Source: Smallanthus sonchifolius (lineage: Eukaryota; Streptophyta; Magnoliopsida; Asterales; Asteraceae). From it: a DNA stretch of 64,000 nucleotides. Under the pieces are notes generated by a model. It was not told where the DNA came from, ran no database searches, and was given only the letters and a program-made list of their open reading frames with translations. Below, piece after piece: positions 46,844 through 59,046 of this stretch. The DNA lies in contig CM042018.1 in the NCBI GenBank assembly GCA_023525975.1, positions 73,229,001 through 73,293,000 of the forward strand. The letters are read 5' to 3'. The position numbers and the translations under genes were made by a program. Positions within the stretch are counted from its first letter, which is position 1, and each line of letters starts with the position of its first letter.

Positions 46844-48752
46844 TGTAAGACCCCAAAACCGGGTGACCTCACTTGTTGGATTTACTCATAAACATAGTCT
46901 TAAATACTAAACTTAAATTAAAACATTCATCCATTTATTCACATAATCATAACAGCGGAAGTCTTTACAAATAAAACATAACATATTCTTTACAAAAAAG
47001 TGGGATGTCAGTCTTGTGCCGGGTAACCTTCACGCCATCGCACGACCTTTTCTTCCCTTACCTGAAATGTATACTAAAAGTCAGCTAACGCTGGTGAGTT
47101 CTAGTTTAAAGACATTCATACATAACATTTATCTTAGAATAAATATAATAAGTAAATGTGTATTCGTACTTTTAAATATTATTTACTTTATTGTTCTCAC
47201 ATAACATTCATTGAGGGTATATACATATGTACATACATACTTTCTTTGAGAGAACACTTATTGGCCATAATCTTAAGGGAGATCAACCCATCACACTTGT
47301 CGCGAATGTCACGAAGACATCGCAGTCAGAACTACCGTCGTAGCCCATTTCATTACCGTCCGGCTCTAGAAAACCGTCCGTCATATCGTTAAATCCGTCC
47401 GGCAACCTTTGTCCTCCGCTCTTTACCGTCCTACCGTCGTAGTCCGTCATTTTTGTCCGTCTGCCCTAGGGCATCCGTTTCCCACGTGACCATTATGTAT
47501 GCAACCGTTCTACATTAGTTAAGGCTTGCTTCGACCGTCCATTAATACCTTTTCATACGTCCTAGCTTGCGAAGGAACGTTTTTGTCCCGGTTGCAAAAT
47601 AGTCACGTGGTCGTCCGTCTACCGAAGTAGCCGTTGTCACAGAAGGGTTTATAACGTTTACATTCATTCATAACATACAATATATATGTAATATAAAGCA
47701 AGATTTCATTCTTTTACGTTATGTCCTTCTTTCATTCATTCTTTTTTTTTTCATACGCTTCATTCTTTATTCATAATTCATTTTCATATATGTAAATATT
47801 TATATATATATATATATACGTATGATCACATTGACATTTATAACATTTATTCATTTAGTGTATACACTTCAGCCCCAAAACATTTATAAATCATTTGCAC
47901 ATAACATAGAAGGGGGCACATAGAACTCACCTGATGAGCTACTCTAGGTTGTCCTAAACAAAGGCCCAACAGCGTCACTTCCGATCTGGATTAGGTAGTT
48001 AAATACACATTAGACCCAACCCTGACTCTAATGGTTTGATTCTAAACTTACTGACTTTACTTAACCAACCTGTGGCCTGCTGTCTGCTGCCTGCGCACTT
48101 AGTAAGTGCGCAGGGACTTGCTCATGCGCACTTGGTAAGTGCGCAGGAGTCTTCCTCCTGCGTACTTGGTAAGTACGCAGGGACTGCTGCCTGCGCACTT
48201 AGTAAGTACGCAAGGATTCCTTCCTGCGCACTTGGTAAGTACGCAGTACCTGGTTCTTGGACCAAAATTTCGGAATTCTTGCATGTTAATCCGATCATGC
48301 TAATCTTACAATTTTCTTTGATCAAAACGTGCGGTTTTCATTCTAGATTCTATTTCTAAGCTTATTATCAAGTTTCATCCGTAAAAACATCACCTATTTA
48401 GCTAAAACTCGAGAAAGCCCAAAAATGAACAAGAACTCATATTATGATTGAATCATTACCTGAATTGGAATTCTGATCCGGAGGTTTTGCTCACGATCTC
48501 AGTAGTAACGTGCTCCTTAAATCTCGTGACGATCCGTCGACTTTCTCTCTCTAGACCCGGGCTCCCTTTCTCTCTCTAAGATGGTGCAAGTGAGGGTGAA
48601 ATGAGTTAGTGGGGTGCCTTGCCCCTTTTATACCTGGGCTTCCCTCGGCCCGTTGGAGCCGAGCCCAAGCCCATCCGTTCTTATTTCGCTTTAGGACGTT
48701 TAAATCTCCATCGTATTTTATTTACTTATTTTACTATTTTCGGAATGTTACA
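46844..48752 (-). repeat. Gypsy-3 5' LTR
   Basis: 1909 bp; dyad cluster at 48091-48246, putative intron 47062-47930, TATA box 48622-48632. Confidence 0.95.
47062..47930 (-). other. Putative leader intron in Gypsy-3 5' LTR
   Basis: Same donor, branch and acceptor as in the 3' LTR copy. In this LTR the intron would lie in the 5' leader of the genomic transcript. Confidence 0.62.
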
Positions 48753-50655
48753 ACATGAAAGTAATTAGGATTTGTACTTTGTGTTGTTTGTGTAAATGTA
48801 ATGTGTAATTTGAATAATGTTCATATTCCACCCCAAAAGTGTAAAAGAGTAAAAGGGGCTATGAAATACTCACTTGATAAGGAGGTGTAGCGAACAAGGA
48901 TAATAGATAGAAAAATAAAGATCCTCGAGTGCACAAATTAACCTAAAGAGTAATGTATGTTGTATCAAATAGTGTGCACAACAGTGTAAGTTAAATGATG
49001 GTTTGGACTTGAGTAAAATGTTATTGATTTGAACTTGGATGTGTTGAATAAAATATAAAGTTTAAAATGAATATTATCAAAACATTTTGATTAAGGTTTG
49101 AGTTTGAATAAACAATTAAGTAAGGTATGAAATTATTGCTTATGAAAATAAATAAATAATTGATTTTGTTTAAACATGAATTAAATAAATAGTCATTATC
49201 TTATTCATTTATAAAAATTTGTAACTTAGACATTTAAAATATCATTTATGTGTAAGCTTTTACAATAAATATAAATTTAATTTTTATAACTTTAAATAAA
49301 AAAAATTTATGCCAAGATTAAACTTTTAATCCTTTCAAATACAGAAAACATATTTTTATAAAATTTGAAACATTTATTGATTGAAAAATATAAAATTATA
49401 ATTCTGTTAAAATTTCTGAGTCACACACGACCGTGCCTCGGAAGGGCACGATCGTGCTCAAGCCACGGGCGCGACCGCGCTAGTCGGGGCGCGACCGGGT
49501 TGATCAACAGAGGGCACAAACTAGACAAGTCAACAGGCACGACCGTGCCTTGGATCGGCACGGTCGTGTCTATGATTTTTAGACACAACAGAGGCTAGCC
49601 CAAAGGGCATGACTAGGTCTGGACAGGAGGACACGACCGCGCTGCTAGTCGGCACGACCGCGCTACATGAGGCACGGCCGCGCTAGATGATTAGCGCGAC
49701 CGTGTCTCTTCCAAATCAGACACGAATTGAGCAAATCTTGTATTTATAGCGTTGGAATTGATAGGGCTTTTGATTACGGAGTTGTTACGAGTCTATTTAT
49801 ATAAATTAATCGTATGTAAATCGTGTTTAAGAGTAGAATCGATTAAATCATTTTTATTAAAACGATAGTTTCGGTTCTGGATGATTTCTGTAAGGGAAGC
49901 CCAGATTAACATGGGGCTTTCGATCTAAATACTAAAACGGATAATAACAAGTGATCAATTACCCGAAAGAGTAGGGAATCGATGGAGGTCGGTAGAAGGA
50001 AGTTCCGGCGACGTCAAGATTGGCTTCCGGCGACTTCTGCTGCGATTCCGGCTGATTTAACCCCTTCAGAACCTTAGAGATGATCGGAGGATCGAGTTCC
50101 TTGATTATTTGGTAGCAATTGGATCGAAAATAGAGATTTGAGGCTTGGGAGATAATTTGGACGGTTTCTTTTGAGAGTAATTTGTATTTTGGAAATGATA
50201 ATGGTAATTGACGGAGATATTTTCCTTGATAACAAAAGTAAAACGTAAATCGGATTTGAATTTGAACGATCGAGCGTTTTGAAACTGCATTTACGTTTCG
50301 ACTGTTACGCAGGTGCAACCGTGCTTAGGCACTGGGCGCGATCGTTCCAGGACCAGTCGCGCGATCGTGCCAAGGCACTTGGCGCGACCGTGCCAGGACG
50401 AAGCACGACCGTGCTAATTAGGGTTTCTTGATAAATTTTCAACTTTAGTCCTTGACTTTTCAGGTTTGATTAGTTTGAAATAAATAGTTACTTGTATATC
50501 ATTTAAGTGTATATAATCGAGCAAAACTTGTAAATTTGTATCGAATCATTGCATTTAGTTTATGGCGAGAAAAATATTAAAACAGTGCACGGGTATTGAG
50601 TTCGAAATACATTACATTGAATTGAAATATGAATACTAAAATCAGAAATGTTACA

Positions 50656-53600
50656 TGGGCCCTCCATGGAAGTATCTCTACCACACTCTTCTCCAATGCA
50701 TATCTTAGAAGAGAAGTGGATGGCATCAAGTGAGCGCCGCACTTGCCTCCGCCTTCCATGGTATGAATACTGGCCTAGGCTTCAACTTTGCACACCTCAT
50801 CTTTGAGGGTTTGAGATATAACCTTCAAGAGGGTGCAGAGCAACAATTTTTTATGTACCCAAGATTCTTGCAGGAGGTTTTCAATCAAGAACTAAAAGAA
50901 CTTTCAAAACCTGCAAGAAACAACATCATGTTGGGATATAAAAATAATATTTTTCAAAGCATGAGAACTGTTTCCAAAAAGTTCTCAGGGGTCAATGTTC
51001 CATTGTTATCTACAATACTGAACATACAAAGTACCCAGGGTGACAGTTCAGCAATCCCAGCTGATACTGATCCCACACCCTCCACCTCACATCCTGAACA
51101 ACAGTTTGCTTCCACCATTCGAACCCCTGTGCATACTACTAAGGATGCACAGGTACAAAAATTACTTACACCTGTTTTGGATGTTATCGTTCAACCGGAA
51201 CACAGGGCCCCGATTGCAACGACATATACCAGAAAAAGGGGTAAGAGAACTCCTTCTTCTCTTGCCTCCAAGGCCCAAACCCAACCTCACAGCCCTCACT
51301 CATAATCACAACATTCTGGTGAGAATATCATAAGGGGCAGCCATATTGTTAGGGAGAGTCCTTCAGATGTCTCTCTATTAGGATCAGGATCACTTCCCAG
51401 ATCCATAGAACAGCCCCCTGAGCCATTCCTCTCTCTTCTGAACTTAAGTGTTGAGGAACCTGATCAAGATGATGTACCTTCTCCAACTGCCACTATCTCG
51501 GAGGTACTGATTGATCTTGCTTCCAACACACCCGACCCAAGTTCTTCTCCCCTGAAGGTCCACTCTAGGAGTTATGACAAAGTGGATGTGGAAGAGGTTG
51601 TCACTACTGCTGGTCCATCAAATGACTAGGAGGACAGTGACAACATCGCTAAGACCTCAACCATGGCAACTCACAGTGAGGATGTTTCCTTGGAAACTCC
51701 CCTCACTGAGAGGAATCCCAGGCACCAATAAACCATGGGTGATGGATATGCAGAGGCTAGGCCTAAGGCCCCATCTATCTCCAAGGATTCCACAACTGTG
51801 GATGAGGACAGACTGAAACTTCATAACTTGGAATTGACGTCCAGGGTGGCTATGCTTGAGGCTGAGGTGTCAAAACTACAACACCAGATCCTTCTGCATG
51901 AAGCCCATGAATGCCCCTCCATGGCTTCTCCCTCCCTTGTCTCAGTGGGCACCCAAAATGATGCTTATCTGTCCCCTGATGCAACCAAAAAGGGGGAGAT
52001 AGTCCCAATGGAAGAAGACTCAGACATTATTGAGGACTAGATTCAAGAGCAGGCTGCATTTCAAAGTACACTATTCAAGCCAGCTTTTGTACAGGTTCAT
52101 GACTTGCCAGCTTCAGATGACGAAGAAGAAGAGACTTCTGAAGACTGGAAGTTAGTCGTCAGGGCTGTTGATGAGGTGCTGATTGATGTTGAAGACAAAG
52201 AACAAACATATACATCTTTCAGCATCATCCCTGAAGCAGCAGCCATCATAAGTCAATCCACTGCTCCCTAATTTCCACTGACTTCAACACAGCTAGAGTT
52301 TGACACAATACTAGCTTGGGGGTATGATGGAAAGTCTGAGAGGTTCTGGATTGGTTTGGAGTTTAGCATAGTAGAAGAGCTAAACTGGGACGTTCTCAAC
52401 AGCATCCAAGTCCTTCACCTATACCATCTACAATGCATCAACAACTCTTTGAACCTCTTAGCAGAACTTGCTATTGGCAGGTTCTATAACTTGATGGAGG
52501 ATAATCTACCCAAGTTCGAAAGACAAATACAAGTAGAAAAAAGGGTAGCCTATCCTGAATCTTCAGCAGTAGCAGAAAGAAGACTGACTCCTAGAAGACT
52601 TGAAATAATAAGGAGCAGTCTTCTCACTGAAGAAGAAGTTCTGTGCTTAAGAAGATTTCTGTACAACTCCATTATCAAGGACTTAGATGTGCTAGGATGG
52701 GTAAGCACTAAGTCTTTTGACCACACCTTTCTACTAAGCAACGACTCCTCTCTCCCCATCAACACCAGGAACATCCTGCTACTGCCTACAGACTTTCTTT
52801 ACAGGATCTTTTCACTCAGGGCAAATATCTGCAATGTCAACTCCAGGCAATGATAGCTACTGTCAGAGCCCATCTTAAACAAGAAGGAAGGATTACTGAG
52901 GCAGTATATGTGTCAAATTCTGACACTGATTCTGACTCAGCTTCCCCTCGAGTAGACATCTTTACTGTAGCATATGAGTCAAGATCCACTATCCAAGAAA
53001 TGCTGATAGAATTTACAAGTCCTGAGTGCAAATCAGATGAAGCTAATGACCTTCTCTTATCAACCTCTCAACTTGCCAATGAAGCTGAGGCTGATATCCC
53101 AACAGCAGCACAATCATCTGCTGTTGTGATCAGTGAAGCCGAAGCAGAGGCATCCAGTGTAAACAAAGGGAAGGGAATTATGACCAAAGAAGATGAAGAG
53201 AGGTTGCTCATAGAGAAGAGAGAGAAGGAAGAAATAAGAAGGAAAAGAGAAGAAGAGGAGATGGCTGACCTGAAAAAGGCTCAAGAAAGAAAAACAGCCA
53301 TGCTCCTCGGAGAACAACTTATCCAGTAGTATGCCAAACAGCTGGATGAGATGAAATTCAAACTCCATGCAGTGTCTCAAGTTGACGAAGATGAAGAACT
53401 TGCTAGACAGCTACAGGAACAACTAAACAAGGAAGTAGAGGAGGAGGAAGAAAAGAAAAGGAAGGAAGATGCTAAATTCAGAATCTCTGATTCTAAATTA
53501 GCAAAAGAAATGAGAGAGGAGTGGATTGAAGCTCTGATCTCTCAAGGTGAGGATGCTGACTACCTTGAAAAACTTTCAAACAAAGAGATCTATAGAGCCG

Positions 53601-54550
53601 TCATGGGTCAGCAGGGGCAATTGGCAAAGAAGAAGAGAGCTAAAGAGGAAGAAAAGGCTCATCAAAAATCCAAGAAGGCCATTGCACTTAACCAGAGAAC
53701 CCATGAAGAAAGGAAGGTCATGACTGACTTCCTAAAGGCAAGGGGGGAAAGTGGAAGGAGGCTTTGTCCCATGACATTTATCAACCTACAAGCCTTGTAC
53801 AGACAAGTCAAGAAGGAAGAAGAAGAAAGACTAGGAAAGAAGATCTTCAAGACAAGGGTCATAGAAAAGGAAGACAAGAGACCAGTCAAGAAACAAAAGA
53901 CTTCTGCCCCAGACACTACTTCCACTGTCCAAAAACCTTCCACAAATATCCCCAAACCTCCCTCTCCTCCACCTAAAAATTCCAAACCATCTCACCCATC
54001 TCCCTCTCATCAACAGCCTCTCCTGAAGAAATCCAAACCCACACCTAAACCAGAAGACTCCAAAGATATAGTTGATTGGTTCTACAGTTCACAAGATCAG
54101 TGGTTTGAAATCTTCAGGGGGAGAACTGAAAGAAGGAGATCTGTTTACAAATCTGTTGATGAAGTTCTATAATTACCAGATTCAGATCTTAGTAGAATTC
54201 CAGAGATGGGTGAAGCTCATGAGCCTGCAAATGAGGGTGGGAAACGTCTTATGCTAGCAATCAAATACCATTTCAACCCTAGCAAAGATGTGATCATAGA
54301 TATCAAACCACTTCAGTCCCACTCTCCATTTGTAAGTTGGTCCTACAATGCCGATCCGGATGAGTTCACCTTAACTGATGTTAAGAAGCAGCAGATGAGA
54401 TGTTCAAGCAAGACAATTTTCAAAATGCCAAGTAAAGACATCAAGACTCTGTCTGAGCTTCCACTGAACAATCACAGCAAGGATCCAAGAGGCTATGAGG
54501 TTGCAAGGATAGTCTGCCACATGCAAAAGCTTCAGCAACAAAGAGATTAG
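50656..54550 (+). pseudogene. Copia-B downstream ORF, main part, several stops
   Basis: The frame resumes as PPWKYLYHTLLQCIS, then TAG, then the rest of the N-terminal module (WHQVSAALASAF...LGFNFAHLIFEGLRYN...FFMYPRFLQEVF), which parallels Copia-A WRYFAHVMIVC...YNFSRYIFKAIN...FLLYPWFVQLL. A Ser/Thr/Pro-rich linker and a short coiled coil (RLKLHNLELTSRVAMLEAEVSKL, about 51795-51880) follow. Next is a Leu-rich region (52356-52853), then a long charged coiled coil (KEDEERLLIEKREKEEIRRKR..., 53180-53700) and KVMTDFLKARG...FINLQALYRQ. The C-terminal module starts near WFEIFRGRTERR. Stops near 51303, 51630, 51730, 52040, 52270, 52853, 53329 and 54172 show long decay. Function unknown; no membrane segment stands out. 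Confidence 0.75.
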
Positions 54551-54627
54551 AGGAATTTTGGTAGCATCAGTCTAGGGGGTTTGTAGAACCAAAGACTGAT
54601 TGCAACAAAATTCTTCTAAGTACAAAT

Positions 54628-54737
54628 GCTGCTGATAGGCTTATCAGCAGTGTTCAACACTTGTTGCTGCTGATAGGCTTATCAGCAGCGTTCAACACTT
54701 GTTGCTGCTGATAGGCTTATCAGTAGCGTTCAACAGA
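54628..54737. repeat. 38 bp tandem repeat with CTGCTGATA-GGCT-TATCAGCAG dyad
   Basis: Nearly three copies of a 38 bp unit, each with a 9 bp-arm palindrome. Further single CTGCTGA cores continue to about 54800. Confidence 0.92.
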
Positions 54738-55065
54738 TCAGTCTTGATGCTGATCCTCGTCCTTGCTGCTGACAGCCTTGTGCCTTGAAGATAAATCGTT
54801 GCAGCTGACTATCCATGCCAAGCGTCACTGACAACTTTCTGCAAAAGCTACTGACACACTCAAAGCAGAAGGGACCTCAATGGTGCAACCAATGACGGAC
54901 AACAATGCTCTTCTCTAAGCATGCAAGTAATGATGCATAAAGAAGACGCTTCAATAAACTTAGCTAGTTTAGACTAAACTTGTATTATTAGATTTGTACA
55001 AAAGATCAACGGTCTGTGTTAGATCTGATCCTTAGAAACAAGGGTCTGTCTTGATTCTAAGTTAG

Positions 55066-55073
55066 TATAAATA
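55066..55073 (+). promoter_or_regulatory. TATA box of Copia-B 3' LTR
   Basis: TATAAATA in GTTAGTATAAATACTG, about 490 bp into the LTR, with a transcribed region of about 170 bp to the LTR end. Confidence 0.65.
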
Positions 55074-55265
55074 CTGTGTAAACACTTCATTGTAAGTGTG
55101 CTTCTTGATAGAGTTGTTATTTGTAATCGTTTATTCGCAAAAGCTTAATACAACAGTGTTCTTATAAGTATTCTTTTTGTTTACTCGATTATACTTGTGT
55201 AGTTGCTATTGTTTCAGCCAATTTCAACTAATAACAGAACCATCTTGTACTTTCACGATCCTACA

Positions 55266-56640
55266 CAGTTGTTGAAGATATTTTTCTTCTCATAGGGTGA
55301 TAAGGATTATGCATCAAGGGATGCTGACAAGATTTCACGTAGGTGTGACATTTCTTGTATATAATAGGTCAGTCTTAGATAAGGTAGGAACAAGTAACTT
55401 ATGTTTGATTTCCAAGGCTCATCTTGCGTACATGTATGAATTCTATGAGATGTGAATCATAATAGTTCACTCAGGATTTTGTGATCAGAAGTTGAAGACT
55501 TCTGGGCTAGACTTCCACGTAGACCTTGCTGGTTACTCCTTTATGTTTGCGTCTCTAGCCAGTAGTTGAAATGACATCCATCAAGATTCGATATGATAGA
55601 GCATGGGAGGCGTACCAAAGTGTAATTAAATGTGCACCAATTAATATAACCCCAAAACGTATTAGGACAATTGGTAGTAACTAACTGAATGAAAGAGATG
55701 AAATTAGGTGTACAAAGGTGTATCCATAAGTTCCAATCGATGTCACGAGTTGGTAGAAAACCATGGTGAAGGAGTTGTAGTAATAGAAATGATTTAGTAA
55801 GGATAGAAGTTGGATGAGTTCATAATGTTCATGCCTAGTTGAAGTATCCGTCGGAGTCATCTCCATTATTAGCAATCCCTGTAGGACTTGTAGAGTGTCC
55901 AACTAGAAAACATGGCCAGTGTGTCCAAAGAGTTGAAATGGGGCTTGAATATAAATAAGGGTCAGATCCTATGTTGTTAAGAGGTTGTTAGAACATAAGA
56001 ATTGAAGACATGTTCAAGGTACTAGGTTTGAATCAACGTAACAAGATTAACATCAAAGGTGATAGAGTGATTACTAAGGAACAGGAGACGAGGTCGTCTA
56101 AATTTCTAATGCGTACTTGTCGGTTTGTTGAAACCGCTGAATAGAAGGTCGGATTTACGAAGAGGAGATAAGGCATAGACTTATGGTTACGCTTGCATCA
56201 TTAGTAGTGGCTAGTTATTACGTCCTACTTAGGTCATCACCTTAGGATTTCCTAGAATTCACAAGTGCATGTAAATTCACAATTACGTGATATCAAGTGT
56301 AATTGTCAATTTACTTCACTTGATCACTCTAGTATTCTCCTGTAGTGGGTCATAATGTAGATGCCTATCATTTTCGTATTGATACGTATGTTTGATGTTA
56401 GCCACGTATGCCACACAATTGTTCCTAGTGTCAATTTAGCTAATGATATCCTAGTGCAATCATATACACTAACGGTTGACTCAAATGGTCTGGCAACGGT
56501 TTGAATTTCTATACTAGAGTCTGAGGTGTTCCTGGTGTAATACAAGTGTATGAAATATCGGTCTCTAGATACATGCGGTTAGAGCCCAGGTATCACTAAG
56601 GAAACCTAATTCGCTAAAGCCATTGGCTCTGATACCAAAC
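55266..56640 (-). mobile_element. Gypsy-4 internal remnant (leader side), cut by Copia-B
   Basis: Oriented by the primer-site complement (GCTCTGATACCA, 56626-56637) next to the LTR start at 56641. No gag or pol residues are recognisable. The two minus-strand ORFs of about 73 codons (55681-55902, 56324-56545) match nothing I know and are probably chance. It is likely an untranslated leader, with the coding part lost or lying beyond Copia-B. Confidence 0.6.
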
Positions 56641-56893
56641 TGTCACACCCCCAAATTATTTTCTAAATAAATAACTCAAGGTTGTAACGAATGATATCAT
56701 TACATAGTTGCGGAAGCTAAAATGAAGATTTCTAAAGTGTTGAACACCATTACAAGTATTAACATAAACTGGTAAATTGTTCTAGAGCTAGATAGGTCAA
56801 ACTGTCTAGAGGTTTGACAATCATGTCTCTTCGGCTTCTAGGGTTTAATCCAAATGACTAGCCTATTCCAACCGTGCCATTGCCAGACAATAC

Positions 56894-58729
56894 CTGAAAA
56901 ACATGCTTGAAAGTATCAACATAAAGTTTGTGAGTTCACAGGTTTGAGTGCCACAATAGAAGATCATTTTCTTGGAAAACTTTTGAAACATACCCTAAGG
57001 ATTTTGGAAAACTTTCCTTTGTAAATCTGGAAAGCAATGTAGTTGGAATTCCCGTAGGACATTCCCTTGGAATATTTGTAAAACGTTTTATCGGATATTA
57101 TGGTTGGAATTCCCCCTGGGACATTCCCTTGAAATGTTTGTAAATTGTTTCGTCAAAAGTATGATAAACACACGTTCAACAACCTTGTTGAACTCATCGT
57201 CGGACATCATAATGGACAAGTATCGAAAGCTTTTGATAAATTGGAAAAATGAAACATCATAACTGTGATAAACGAGTCCTAGGATGATCCATTGTTGTCT
57301 AGCTAGGATCAATAAAAAATAATGCATTTACCATGAGCCTACAACCAACCCAAGACGGTTCTTGATTTTTGCCCCGTCAATGTTCCATCACAAACATTGA
57401 AGTGAAATTTCCAGATAATATGCATACATTAACTGATAGTTGGCGTGACCAACTTGATGAATGGGGGTGTCAACCCAATAGTACAATTCATATATTCCTA
57501 GGCTAACTCCATAGCTAATGGTTATAGTGTGTACCTGGGGACTTTGGTTGTGATGTCCTTGTAAACCCATGTAACCCATTTGAGATCGGAATACCTCGTT
57601 ATCATGTGAAGACCTTGTATGTCTTTGTAAACTTTGTATGATTGAAAACATCGTACGTTTCTGTAATAATCGTATGTCTTTGTAAGACTAAAATGTCTTT
57701 GTAAAACTGGAATGTCTTTGTAAAACTGGAATGTCTTTGCAAGACTGGAATGTCTTTGTAAAACTGAAATGTCTTTGTAAACTTTGTATGATTGAAAACA
57801 TCGTACGTTTTTGTAAAACTCGTATGTCTTTGTAAGACTAAAATGTCTTTGTAAAATTGGAATGTCTTTGCAAAACTGGAATGTCTTTGCAAGACTGGAA
57901 TGTCTTTGTAAAACTGAATTGTCTTTGTAACACTGAAATATCTTTGTAAAACTGAAATGTCTTTGTAAAAATGGAATGTCTTTGTAAAACTGAAATGTCT
58001 TTGTAAGACTGGAATGCCTTTGTAAAACTGGAATGTCTTTGCAAGACTGGAATGTCTTTATAAAACTGAAATGTCTTTGTAAGACTGGAATGCCTTTGTA
58101 AAATTGGAATGTCTTTGCAAGACTTGAATGTCTTTGTAAAACTGAAATGTCTTTGTAAAATTGAAATGTCTTTGTAAAACTGAAATGTCTTTGTAAGACT
58201 GGAATGTCTTTGTAAAACTGAAATGTCTTTTTAAGACTGGAATGTCTTTGTAAAACTGGAATGTCTTTGCAAGACTTGAATGTCTTTGTAAAACTGAAAT
58301 GTCTTTGTAAAATTGAAATGTCTTTGTAAAACTTAAATGTCTTTGTAAGACTGGAATGTCTTTGTAAAACTGAAATGTCTTTTTAAGACTGGAATGTCTT
58401 TGTAAAACTGGAATGTCTTTGCAAGACTGGAATGTCTTTGTAAAACTGAAATGTCTTTGTAAAACTGAAATGTCTTTATAAGACTTGAATGTCTCTGTTA
58501 AACTGGAATGTCTTTGTATGACTGGAATGTCCTTGTAAGACTGTAATGTCTTTGTAAGACTGAAATATCTTTGTAAAACTGAAATGTCTTTGTAAGACTG
58601 GAATGTCTTTGTAAAACTGGAATGTCTTTGTAAAAATGGAATGTCCTTGTAAAGTGGGTATGTTTTGTAAGACTCTGCATGTTTTTGCCCCAAAGTATAA
58701 AGCAAGTAAAAAGGGGCCGTGAAACTCAC
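56894..58729 (-). other. Putative leader intron in Gypsy-4 LTR
   Basis: On the minus strand: donor TATCAG|GTGAGT (58729), CGGCCCC...TTTGGGGC, then TTGATAC branch-like site and CATGTTTTTCAG acceptor (56894). Length 1836 nt, containing the whole minisatellite. Confidence 0.55.
57611..58655. repeat. 19 bp minisatellite, about 50 copies
   Basis: Units ATGTCTTTGTAAAACTGGA and variants (GCAAGACTGGA, GTAAAACTGAA, GTAAGACTGGA) run head to tail. Three units make 57 bp, so the minus strand stays open and reads FTKTFQFYKDIPVLQRHSS-like 19-residue repeats. Variants alternate in a partly regular order, suggesting higher-order units. A second level of duplication repeats a block around ATTGAAAACATCGTACG at about 57640 and 57790. 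Confidence 0.95.
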
Positions 58730-58736
58730 CTGATAA

Positions 58737-59046
58737 AGCAATGAAACGATGTGCCAAGTATTAGCAAATCCGGCTAAATGAGACGACTAACTCGTGCCCT
58801 AGGAAACATTTAGGACTTTAAGGTCTAAGTATTGCAAATGTTTGACTATGAGTTCTATGAATCCAAATGAGTTGAAAAGTGACTTCGACGTAGCAATGAA
58901 ACGATGTGCCAAGTATTAGCAAATCCGGCTAAATGAGACGACTAACTCGTGCCCTAGGAAACATTTAGGACTTTAAGGTCTAAGTATTGCAAATGTTTGA
59001 CTATGAGTTCTATGAATCCAAATGAGTTGAAAAGTGACTTCGACGT
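58737..59046. repeat. Perfect 155 bp tandem duplication
   Basis: 58737-58891 and 58892-59046 appear identical base for base, in the Gypsy-4 LTR just outside the putative intron donor. Confidence 0.95.

Larger units (their letters stand above)
39969..48752 (-). mobile_element. Gypsy-3: complete Tekay/Del-like retrotransposon on the minus strand
   Basis: TSD ACATG at 39964-39968 and 48753-48757. LTRs 39969-41880 (1912 bp) and 46844-48752 (1909 bp) differ at about eleven bases and three small indels by eye. LTRs run TGTAACATTCC to GGGTCTTACA on the minus strand. Primer site complement 46829-46840, purine tract beside 41881. The gag-pol is uninterrupted, so this is the only element here with complete parts. 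Confidence 0.96.
30686..50655 (-). mobile_element. Gypsy-2: Tekay/Del-like retrotransposon on the minus strand, with nested Gypsy-3
   Basis: Flanked by TSD TGGGC (30681-30685 and 50656-50660). The 3' LTR is 30686-33149 and the 5' LTR 39403-39968 plus 48758-50655; each totals 2464 bp once Gypsy-3 and one TSD copy are removed. Primer site complement at 39388-39399, purine tract beside 33150. Same family group as Gypsy-1: similar LTR ends, MPPRR gag start, and GCACGACCGTGC dyads. Confidence 0.95.
39403..50655 (-). repeat. Gypsy-2 5' LTR, interrupted by Gypsy-3
   Basis: Pieces 39403-39968 and 48753-50655 join across the ACATG duplication to give 2464 bp, the same as the intact 3' LTR. Confidence 0.94.
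54582..55265 (+). repeat. Copia-B 3' LTR (684 bp)
   Basis: A TAGGGGGTT purine tract precedes TGTAGAACC; the LTR ends GATCCTACA, so TGTAG...CTACA are perfect inverted ends. It holds dyad repeats, TATAAATA at 55066 and downstream AATAC/AATAA-like signals. The target duplication would be the next five bases (CAGTT); its partner is outside the window. Confidence 0.8.

Noticed and set aside
55681..56545. Two minus-strand ORFs of about 73 codons in the Gypsy-4 remnant
   Set aside because: No motif, no overlap with a known domain; lengths expected by chance in AT-rich DNA.
58058..58741. 227-codon minus-strand ORF with 19-residue repeats (FYKDIPVLQRHSSFTKTFQ-like)
   Set aside because: It is a by-product of a 19 bp minisatellite whose triple period is a multiple of three; several frames are open, and there is no unique sequence or start context.
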